Assembly (NCBI GenBank): GCA_023238725.1
Contig: CM041533.1
Span: forward strand, 26,012,068 to 26,076,067
Source: Scortum barcoo
Lineage: Eukaryota > Chordata > Actinopteri > Centrarchiformes > Terapontidae
Direction: 5' to 3'
DNA length: 64,000 nucleotides
A model generated the notes under the pieces. That model worked only from the letters and a program-made list of their open reading frames with translations. It searched no databases and was not told where the DNA came from. The position numbers and the translations under genes are program-made. Shown in pieces: positions 27,601-39,700 of the stretch; position 1 is the stretch's first letter; each line of letters starts with the position of its first letter.

Positions 27601-30600
27601 CTGGGCCCCAAAAGATTTACTAAGTGGAGTTGAAAGAATTCAGATTCAGATTTGATTAGCAGATTCCTTTCTGAAGGTGGATACTTTCAAATCCAAAGAC
27701 TGGTTATGGTGGTAGTGTGTAGAAACTTTACATTGGTATTTTAACATCAGCACTTTGTAAACTGCCCCCACACCATCACATTGTGATTGGTCATGGCAGT
27801 CAAGTAACTGAATACTGAGAGAGGCTGTTGGAGAGACTGAAGAGGGGTGCTGAGTATCCTCTCGCCTTCTCTATGGTGTGTATGCACAGATAGAGCCAGC
27901 TCCTCTTTCTTTCCATGCCAGAGATTAGAGGAAGCCTGGGGGCCTTTCAACCCCTCCCCCTCCCCTCTCTGGGGCCTCTCTCCCTGTCCCTCTCTCCTTC
28001 TGCCTGTCTCTCTCTCACTCCCTCCCTCCCTGTCTCTCTCTCTCTGCCACCCCCCCTATCTCTCTATCTTGCTCCCTCACCCCCCTCCTCCTCCTCACAG
28101 TCTTTCATCATATTAACCCCCTGTGTGCCAGAGCCTGAGGCAGACTAATGATTTCTAAATGGGTAAATCAAACATGGCGACCGCCATATGGGAGACACAC
28201 ACACACACACATATATACATCAATGCCTTGTAGTTTGTAAAGTGTAAAGAGCTCACACTTTGAGGTATAGTCTTGTCTTTAACCACTTTAGCCAGTGAAA
28301 AAAATATCAAGTTTTTTTTTTCTCTGTCCTCCTGTAGCAGTAAGTAAGAAGGTCGAGTTGGAGGGCGGGGCTAGCGCTGCAAAGAAGGATCCCAAGAGGA
28401 AGAGAGAGTCGTCAGTCAGTGACGACGTGGAGGTGAAGTCTCCACCTCCCTCACCTCCCGAAGATGACGACGATGACGGTGTGCAGGTAAGAGGCACACG
28501 CATGGAAAGCTTATTTCAGTTTTGAAAAAAAATTTAAAAAAGACTACCACACAGTAAAGTCCTGGCTAATATTACAGCAAAGTTACAGGAACCCCAGCAA
28601 AATAAGCAGAAGGCCATAAAACCTTTGCAGGTCCCTCAGTGTCACAGCCTGTAGAGATTGAAGGCGCTGAGCCAGTAGGCATCTGTTTGTGTTGTAAACC
28701 AGCCTTGTTGACAGACCAAGCAGACAGACCCCACTGCCAAGTTCACATGATGCATCATCAGCAACTTCTCAGCTGCTGTATGCATTGAAAAAAAGTCTTT
28801 TTTCCCCCCTCCAGCATTAAGACTTTTAAAACACTTTTTGATAGAACAAGCTGGACCCCACTGTATCTCTCATCAAACAATCAATTTTTTATGTGCAAAT
28901 GTAATTATGTGAGCCATGTAAACAGAGTAGCATCTGGCTATTAGACGCACAAAGACATGTGGCTCTCATTCAAATAGGAAAGCACCTTAGCAGCAATATG
29001 TCCCCTTTATCCCATTCACTGCAGCCCGCTACAGCAGTTTTTATACATCTTTATTATTTGGCAACATTTTGAGTCCAACATTTTTTTTTTCTTCAAAGTC
29101 AATATGAAAACATACTGGAACATATGGAACAGAATAATGAAAATTACATCTCTTTGTTGGAAGAGGCAGCCTGATGAATGAGACGCTTACACAGCACTGT
29201 GGTTTCTTCTCTCCATCTCTGATTTAATGTAGTGTAATATAGTATACAGATTACAGATTATTTGTGTCACTCCACATTTCTACATTTCCCTTTTTGGAGA
29301 TATATTTCCTTTGCTTTACAGTCAGTAAAAAAAGAAGTATGAATGGGACATGGTAACAAGTTATCCAGTAGTTGAGCTGGCAATTTGTGGAAGGGTTATA
29401 AAACTATAGCTGATGAACAAAACGTTAACACCTTTCTGTCTCTTCCACTCTCCAACAGAAACGTCGTTCCAGCCGTCAGGTAAAGAGGAAGAGGTACACG
29501 GAGGATCTGGAGTTTAGGATCTCAGACGATGACAGCGGAGACGATTCACCAGCACCCAAGTCCCCATCATCATCATCACAACAGCAGGTACAACTGGATT
29601 TCCATTATTGGTTTGCTTCAATAAGTGCACATGGCCAGAATCTGATGTTAAGAGTGGAGTGATATGATTATGTACACAGAAAGATTTTGACTAGAGACTG
29701 ACTGAGACTAACCCATGTCAGTGTATCTATTAATATCCCCCCAAACCTTTCACATTTTCTGTATTACATTATAGAAGTGTACAGTGTAGGGTGGTGGTGA
29801 ACCTTTGGTTGCCTCTGATTTTCACCATTTTTATCATAGTTTTCTTTTCAAATTAGATTAATAGAATAACAACACGTTTTGGTACCAACTGAAATGTGTG
29901 GTCTGTACCATTGTTTAAAAATGGACATGTACAGGAAGGTTTGTAAAATGTCGCACTTAATATTTCATCTTTGATCAGACAGTGCCACTTTAATTAGTAT
30001 TTTGATAAGGCAAACTTCATGTACTGCTGTTTATGTTTAGATGATTTACACTTTTAACAACTTTTGTTTCTTTTACTAAATGGGGCAAAAAAAGAGATTT
30101 ATAGAAAACAATATAAAAGTACTGAATTGTTATTGTATTGGTGCTGGTCAAAAATGTGCTTTTTCCAGTGACATCCACTGAAAATGCAACAGTCAATACA
30201 AGCTGTGACTGGATGACGACGTTCTGTGTGTTTACAGGATGTGACTGAAGCTGAGGGGCCCGTCGTCGAGAAGATCATGGGCTTACGCACCACCAAGAAA
30301 GAGGTAAGATACGCAGAGAGACACACACACCATAGACACTAACACAATACACAGGGAGACATGGACACACTGGACCGAGTCATGGTTTATGTCATCTGAT
30401 TAGCCGCTCCACAGCTGGCCTAAGCAGATTATACACACAGAGATGCACGTACACACACACACACACAGACCTCAGACGGTGTGTATTCACTTGGTAAACG
30501 GAGACAAGAGTTCTTACATTTCATTATGTGTGTGTGTGCTCTGAGCATGCAAGGTTGTCAGGGTGTGTGTGTATCTGATTGACTGTGTGTATATGTGCGT

Positions 30601-30741
30601 GTGTATCTACCCAGCTTTGTTTTAGACGGCTCGTCTAAAGAAAGCTCATCCCTGAGCCAAACACACGCACGCGCACATAGTCACCAGTCACCAACCAACT
30701 TTCCTTTGCTAGCCAGCTGCCAATGAGTCCCCAACCCCCCC

Positions 30742-30788
<47 letters not shown>

Positions 30789-33700
30789 CTCCATTCAGAG
30801 CTGACCCTGGGCTTGGCATGCAGCCAAAACCACAATGCTAGCTACGCCAGACGCCAAGCTAGCGTTTCCTCAGGGTGTGTGTGTGATTGATGATTCATGG
30901 CATTACAGTAGTAGTAGCAGGGTGGAGAATGCGCGTGTGTTACAGTAGTAATGGTGAATAGAAGTGGACTGCTACTCTTTAAAGAGCTGCTCTTTCCGTA
31001 TTTCCCCCCTCACACACCTGCGTCGTCTTTCAAAATTGAATTTCCACGGTTATTGATGGCAGTCTTCTGTATTTTACTTTGACTATTAATCGGTTTCTAG
31101 ATTTGGAGTATTTCTCAAGTATGCACATGTGATGTCGTACCCAAAATGGCAAATAGCTGAGAAACTGGAAAAATCCGAATGAAACATATGATAGTCTCAG
31201 TGAGAGGATGTTGAGCAAAGCGAGACTGTGTTTACTCACAAGTCAGTGTGAAACTGGTATGCAGGCTCCTTCTGCACTACTTCACTAATTCAACCACATG
31301 TTGTATAACAATGACAACCACTTCTGCTCTTTCACCATGCAGTTGCTATATTTGCAGTGATTATTAACCCTTTTTTTTCTTTTCAGCTGGAGTCAGGAGA
31401 GGAAGTGGAGGTGGAGGAGTTCTACGTCAAGTTCAAGGGCTTGTGAGTAACGTGCTAGCCCCCCCCCCCCCCCACCCACCCAATTCTTTTGTCTTTCACA
31501 GCGGGCCTTCCTATTTTACACACACACACACACCAGGGTGTCCATGGATCCATAAGTGTGAAAAGCCCAGTATATTCAACCTGAAAGCCTTATTCACTTT
31601 CTCTTACTCACTATTTGTGCTACAGATCATCAACGACAAAAAAAAAGGATAGTAGAACAGTCCGATCTGATCACATTATTAAACGTGGTATTTTTTTCCA
31701 GCTTTTGTCACAGTAGTCATTTGTTCAGCCTGCACACATTTCATCAGTAGTTTGTTTGCAGTTTGGACTCTTTGCTGCTTGTCTCATACACAAATTTGAC
31801 CGCACAACTTACAAATAAGTGTGAACAGCTTTATTTGTGTAGTGCTTCTTTGATCATTTTCACAAGAAAGCCCTCTACATCTCGCCACAAAACACCCACA
31901 ATTTGCAGCCTGATGGTGCACATAACACACCCGTAGATTACTGACCTACTCGTCTACAGCTGTTCCTTTGACACCTTCCTCTCAACCACCGGTCTCTGAA
32001 GACCAACATCTGCGTTGTGTCTTTGCATTTATTTGCCACAAAGCTTCCTGTGTTCTCTGGCTTTGAGATGAGTGATATGACTCACTTAGTGTCTTTGTGT
32101 TTCTTGTCAGTTCGTACCTCCACTGTCGCTGGGCAGACCTGGAGGAGCTGGAGAAAGACAAGAGAATACACCAGAAGGTCAAGAGGTATAAGGCCAAGCA
32201 ACAGCTCAACAACTTCATAACTGAGGTGAGACCTACACTGCAATAAGCCCGTTAACGGCGCTTACACTGCTCTGATGTTACTACATATGAGGGTTAAATC
32301 AGTTGTTGTTTTGGATTATAATTTGTTTCCAGGCTTATTCTTTTTTTATGATCTCACTAGAGTCTAATCTTTAGCGCTTTATACAGACAATAAGTGTCTC
32401 TGCTCTCATACTGTACATTGATGATCAGACCCCCCAGAATTCCTCATAATTTAACAACCTGAAAACTTTTTGAATGGGGAAAATAGAGGGAAGAGAAATT
32501 AAAAATCACAGTCATGGAAAATGCTCAAAACACATAAAATTTCCCTCTAATACATGCTCTAAGCCAAGCTATCGTAAAACTGTCTCCCTGCCCCTAACAG
32601 TAAAACTCCACTTGCTTTCTCTCCAGATGGATGATGAGCCTTTTAACCCAGACTATGTGGAGGTGGACCGTGTCCTGGACGTTTCAGAGAGCACAGATGA
32701 AAACGGAGAGGTGCTTTGATCTCTTCCTGTCATCTTTTTGGGTTGGAGCCTCACCCTCTCTTCTCTCCCTCTGCATACACACTCATCAAACCCCCCTCCT
32801 GTTTCTCTGTGTGTGTTTGCGTGCAGATGGTGACCTTATATTTGGTGAAATGGTGCAGTCTGCCCTACGAAGACTCCACTTGGGAACTGAAGGCCGACAT
32901 TGACCAGTCCAAAATAGAGGAATATGAACGCATTGCAGCACGCACACCCAACACTAAGAGAGTGGCAAGTATCTGTGTGTTTGTCCATGAGTGCTGGTTG
33001 GGTGCTATCTGTCTCCCAGCCTCCTCCCAGTAGGCCTGTGCATGTGTGGGTTTGTGTGTGTTGGCCTGCTGCCTGCTCCTTCCTCCTCCAGATTTACAGC
33101 TCGCTTAACTGCTCTCCACAGGGCCACGTTCTTGTGGTCTTACACACTCACACACACACGCCCTGCTCTTGTGGCCAGGCCAAACCACTAACAGTGTGTT
33201 TAATGCTGAACAGAAGCAGCTGACTGGCTGTGGTCTTTCCCTCCATCACTCCTTTCTCTCCCCGTGTCCATCTATTTAACCACTGCCTACTGTTTCTCCT
33301 TAAGGGCCTTGTAATAAATGCTCCGTCATACAGAGGCAGTATTTGGACTTTTAAACTTATATTTTTACATTCGACCATGAACTACTGGTTCATGTGTCAC
33401 AGACATTTCTCTTCCTTAGAGGATGAATCCCAGTGACAAAAGTCAACCTTTCCTCAAAGCATAACAGTGAACACAGTGCCATGTTCAAGATTTCTCATGT
33501 AGAACAATATATGGTTTATAAAGCAGGAAGGACTTTGGCTCTTACCCCAAAAGGATAGTTGTGTACAGTGTCTTGCAACATCCACCATGCTTTTTTGATC
33601 CAAAAGTAAAGTAACAAATCATCACATTTGACATTTTTGCTTGGAACATTTGATTATTAAAACAATAGCTGGTTAAATTTCAATCTACCATCTGCAACTT

Positions 33701-36700
33701 CAAATAATCTAAAACCTTACCCTAGTGATTTGATAAGAATTGGTAAGTCTCAGTGTTGTTTAATAACCCCAGAAATTAATCTTTGCGTCTAGGATCGGCC
33801 TCCTGCAGCTGACTGGAAGAAGCTGGAGGGCTCCAGGGAATACAGGAACGGCAACGCACTCAGGGAATACCAGCTAGAAGGCCTCAACTGGCTAACCTTC
33901 AACTGGTACAACTCGTAAGTCACCATTAACTTTATTTTGTTCAAATTAGTACCCAAGTGCTACTGTTGGCCTGTTCGTGTGAGAGCACCTCATTTGATAG
34001 TCTAAGTGGACATTAAAGTGGTCATTAAGTGTGGTTTAAGGTTTCCCACCGGTGCATGAAATGAATGCTCAGACAGTACATCTTCATTCAGCAGCACAAA
34101 TAGAAGATAGTAATTGAACTCAACTCTGGGTGTATCTTTCATGTTCCACTAATTGTAATGTTTGAAGGTGCATACTAATTATGCATTTTCTGTATTATGA
34201 GTGAAGTATGAGAGATGGATTAAAAAAAACGTAAGGAATTCACTCAAATCTGAGTATGACAGGTCACTTTTTTAGCAATATAGCATACAGATTTTCAGAC
34301 TTATCCACATGTTTTTTTGCATGAGCTCACTACAATGGAAAAGAGACCCCTAACCCTGTTTGGAAGAGCTGCATTAATAAACCAAAAGGGAAAAGTCTTT
34401 TAGATCATGGAAATAAGTTTACTTAGTGTCGTAAAAGTCATGACATTTTGCTTCAGACCCACAGTAGGAGGCGTCTTTTGGTACCTAGTATGGTTACTGG
34501 TGTCTTAATCAGTTTAGTGACACAGAAAAACAAATGATGTGATCATGCAGATCCTCCCTGCTGCCTGTCATTCACTCTGTCCACACCATTGTCCTCCACA
34601 GACGTAACTGTATCTTGGCTGATGAGATGGGTCTCGGAAAGACCATCCAGTCTATTACATTCCTCTATGAGATTTACATGAAGGGCATCGAGGGGCCATT
34701 CCTGGTCATCGCCCCACTCTCCACCATTCCCAACTGGGAGAGAGAGTTCAGGACCTGGACTGAGCTCAACGCAGTGGTCTACCACGGCAGCCAGGCCAGC
34801 CGCAAGACCATACAGGCCTACGAGATGTACTACAGAGACACACAGGTAGACTGGATGACAGACGACTGCTCATCTGTCCTGATATGGGTTGATAATAGCT
34901 GCTGTTTACTTCTGTAATGTGACAGATTTCCGAATGAAACAGAATATGTTGATATGTTTAGATATGTTTACACCTGCAACCACACTTCTTTTTCCAGCTA
35001 AAATCCAAACACACACCTCTGACTATATCACTTGCGACTTGCCGTAGTAAAGTGCTGTTCCATATGATAGACAGGCTTAGCTAGTTGTCCAAAATTACAT
35101 TTGATAGATCCCCCTGGGATGAAGAAAGTATTGTGATTCTGATTTAAAAAGTATGGAGTAAAAGGTAACTTCAACCACATTCCAGTTTCAGACACAAAAA
35201 ATGATAAGTATGCTCAGGAAAGGTTTGAAAAGAGTTGTTAAATTATGGTGGTGTGTATATATAAATTATATATATGAATGAATGAATGAATGAATGAAAT
35301 CCTGGATTCAATCACTATAAAAAATACGCGCACACATCTCAAATTACTCTGTAATTGTTTGGCAAGTTGACATCACTCAAAATGTAATTCGTCATTTCTG
35401 CATCCCACAGTAGATTACATAGTGTGACTCAGAAATAGACTAAGGAACTAAACAGAAGCTGGACGGTTCTCACTAAAGACGGATCACACTGGCAGTACAT
35501 CGTCTCAGCAGCTCTGTGAAAGAAATAAGCAGGATGAGGATGGTGTGACTGTACAGAGATGAGACGCTGTTGTATGAGACAGTCAGCAGATCTGAACCCC
35601 TCCTCAGCTGGGGGACGTCTGCAGCCAGCTGGGGTTGGACAGTGCTCCTCTGCTGTATAAGCTCTTTACAGTCCTCTAGCTGTAAGCCACATACTGTAAG
35701 CTCTTAAACAACACTTGAACAATGCTACTAACCATCTCTCAGTATAACCCTCGCCACCGTGAGCCTGTGAAGAGAATAAGCTGTGATATCGGTGTCCTTG
35801 CTAACTGCTCATTCCTAATCCAGGCTGAGGTGTAATCCTCAAGGTCAGAGTGGACATGGTGTGCTTTTCCCCAGCTTCTCTTCATACAGCAGGTACATGG
35901 GACAGTCCAGGTCTGTTCTTGCTGCGTCTTAGATGGCTTTTGAGTATATAAAAAATACAATAAAATAAACTAGTTTATAAACAGTTACTAAGGTGAACAT
36001 ACCAGAGCTGCCTATAGATGGACTATAGATAGATAGCAACAAGTCCAACTTTATCTTGAGCCCTCATTTCAGAGCTGTTCTTGGCGTGTCCTCACAACTG
36101 GAACTGCTGGTGCCTGCTGTCAGTGCCTTTTTACGTTTGGCCTGAAAGTGAAAACTTTCCCTCCCATAACAAAAGAGTTTGTGACAAATACATTTTAGAT
36201 TATTCTTAACCCTCATTCTCTTGGTTCTGCCTTTGTTTTTCTTTCCTCATCCTTCCAGGGTAAGATAATAAAGGGAGCATATCGGTTCCATGCGGTCATA
36301 ACAACCTTCGAGATGATTCTGACCGACTGTCCTGAGCTTCGCAGCGTGCCGTGGCGCTGTGTGGTGATAGATGAAGCCCACCGCCTCAAAAACCGGAACT
36401 GCAAACTACTGGAAGGACTGAAAATGATGGACATGGTGAGTGATGGCTATAGCAAGATAGTCTGTTGGTTGTCAGTAATCACATTATACTTTTCAAGTCT
36501 GTCACATGGTCTTAGAAGTAATACTTAGTAGTACTACCTGAGTTCAAGGCCTTCAAAAGCCAACAATACAGTTTAAGCTATGCGCTTGAAGTTTCACATG
36601 GATATCACACAGAGTACAGGTTGATAAATAAAACCTATTTTGTTTAGTAGGACATTGTAGTTTTTCCAAGATCTTGTAGAAACCTTGGATCTGATAGTTC

Positions 36701-39700
36701 GACAATTTAGCCCAGTACCTGTGCCATGTTTCATGTAATTCCCCTCTCCTATTTGTGGGTCATGAAAACACCCTGCTTTCCATTTAATAATCTCTAAATA
36801 TCTATTTCCTGTCTCTCTGTCCTCCCCCAGGAGCACAAAGTTCTGTTGACAGGAACTCCGCTCCAGAACACTGTGGAGGAGCTCTTCAGCTTACTCAACT
36901 TCCTGGAGCCGGAGCGGTTCCCGTCTGAACAGACATTCATGACTGAATTTGGAGACCTTAAGACTGAAGAACAGGTAAATGGACGAGTCAATCTGTACTG
37001 CTTAAACTTCTACTTCAACTTCAGCTTCTTATGGTTCCTAAATTCTGAACTGTTTAAAGTGTTAACTGTGTGTGTCTGTGTGTCTCAGGTTCAGAAACTG
37101 CAAGGCATTTTAAAGCCTATGATGCTGAGACGACTGAAGGAGGACGTGGAGAAGAACCTGGCCCCTAAGGAGGAGACCATCATTGAGGTAGGACTGAGGT
37201 CTCAAAAATGCAAAAATTTAAAAATATAATAGCACACTAAACCCATATCTACAGTATCTATCAGAATCTATGTATTTCTGGCCACAGAAAGAAAGAAAAA
37301 ATCAGTTGGGTCAACTTTTTGGAAAACTTTTTGTTTTCAGGTGGAGCTGACCAACATCCAGAAGAAATATTATCGGGCAATTCTGGAGAAGAATTTCTCC
37401 TTCCTGTCCAAAGGAGGTGCAGGAGGAGGAGGAGGAGGTGGAGGGTCCAGTGTCCCCAACCTCCTTAACACCATGATGGAGCTGAGGAAATGCTGCAACC
37501 ACCCCTACCTCATTAATGGTATACAAACGCTCCCAGAATTACACTGAAGTATTAAAATTGTGCAAACCAAACTGTTAAAAATGTTTTTGTTTTGTTTCCT
37601 AATCAATTTAAATTGTTTTTCCTTTTCAGGAGCTGAAGAGAAGATCGCAGAGGAGTTCAGGGACTCCCACGGTGGCAGGGCAGACATGCCGGACATGGCC
37701 CTCCAAGCCATGATCCAGGCCGCTGGCAAGCTCGTGCTCATTGACAAGCTGCTGCCCAAACTGAAGGCTGGCGGGCACAGAGTCCTGGTGTTTAGTCAGA
37801 TGGTCCGTTGTCTGGACATCCTAGAGGACTACCTCATCCAGAAACGGTGAGAATAGAGACACATTTCAGCATTTTCAACAACATAATACGTTTTCTTAAG
37901 AACCTAGGATTCTCATATTTGACAGCTCGGTGCTGACCCAAGCTACCCAAAATGAGATGATCATACGAATTCCTCTCAAAAGAATGCTTGTGAGAAAGAG
38001 ACATTGACATTAAAGCTGTATTTACTAAATATGACACCGTATTTTTAATAAGCTACTTCATCCAAATATAATAGTAAAGTTCATAATATTGAATTATTGT
38101 TATAATATTAATGAAATTTTAACTGTGAGAATGCAATGCCTGAAATGGCTGTGATTCGATGAGCTGTATGAATCCCCTACAGTGTTGACTTCGCTGCAAA
38201 ATGTTACTGACAGTAATTCACGTGTCCTCCCACAGATATCCCTATGAACGCATAGACGGTCGAGTCCGTGGGAACCTGCGTCAAGCAGCCATCGACCGGT
38301 TTTCCAGACCGGACTCAGACCGATTTGTCTTCCTGCTGTGTACAAGAGCTGGAGGACTCGGCATCAACCTCACAGCAGCAGATACCTGCATCATCTTTGA
38401 CTCTGACTGGAACCCTCAGAATGACCTGCAGGTACAGCAGCATACAATGCTTTACCTACAGTATGTATGTTGTATAGTGATTGAAGTAGCACTTACGTGA
38501 CATTTGATTAGCACAACATGGAACTGTTGAGTGTCGAGTACTGTAGAGTCCTTACCAGCACCAAGGTGGCAAGTTTGGAGTTCAGAGTGTCTGCTGGATG
38601 TAATGACTCTGCCATGAACTCAGGCTCACTGGACCATATTAGTCCTCTGGTGTAACCTCACATCTCATGTTGAATATACTCCTGTGGATACATAAGTAAC
38701 ACGTGCGGTCGAACAATGTTTCTGAACCTCTGAATGTGTCCTCCTCCAGGCCCAGGCCAGGTGTCATCGTATCGGCCAGTCCAAGGCGGTCAAGATCTAC
38801 CGTCTGATCACCAGGAACAGCTACGAGAGGGAAATGTTCGACAAGGCCAGTCTGAAGCTGGGGCTTGACAAGGCCGTCCTTCAGAGCATGAGTGGACGAG
38901 AGAATGCCAACAGCGGGGTGAGTTCATATGCTGGACATTCACTCAGACCCTGCCTTGGTTACATCCCTTTGAGAGTATACTTTAAAGGCATAAACTAAGT
39001 GAATGAATGAACTAAGTTGATTATTCAGCTAAATTATTTATACTAAGTATTTGTACAGTTACTGTCAACACTAAATATTTCTCATGGAATAAAATGCTTT
39101 TCTGTCTGCTTTAGGTCCAGCAGTTGTCCAAGAAGGAGATCGAGGACTTGCTTAGAAAAGGAGCGTACGGAGCTCTAATGGACGAAGAAGACGAAGGCTC
39201 AAAATTCTGTGAGGAAGACATCGACCAGATCCTCCAGAGACGAACCCACACCATCACCATAGAGTCTGAGGGCAAGGGATCTACATTTGCTAAGGTACAA
39301 ACTGCACTCAGTCTAAAAACTATAGCTAAACATATTTTTTTTTCACTGGAATGATATCCATTAGTCACACAGCTTCAGTTCACAATTTATGCAAAAAGTA
39401 AAGACAAAACATTGAGCAACTTGTTTTCTTTTTGTCTGCAGGCCAGTTTTGTTGCAACAGGTAATCGAACAGACATTTCTTTGGAGGATCCAGACTTCTG
39501 GCAGAAATGGGCCAAGAAGGCTGAGCTGGACCTGGACGCCATCAATGGACGGGTAATAGAGACACACACACACACACGCAGAGACACAGACACACAGACG
39601 GTGGTGTCCCCTTATGGAAAAGGGACTAGCAGCGCTAATTAGTCAGTGCTACGACCACAAGTTAGGAGGAGGAAAGTGAGACAGACTGAGAGACTGAGGG

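Noticed and set aside
33550..33600. Sequence resembling the end of a Tc1-like transposon (GTACAGTGTCTTGCAA)
   Set aside because: Only a short similarity to the commonly seen ACAGTGCCTTGCAAAAG end; no second terminal repeat or transposase remnant seen nearby.
35400..35960. Possible decayed dispersed element in the intron after exon 12
   Set aside because: Composition differs from the rest of the intron, but I recognised no terminal repeats, target duplication or coding remnant.
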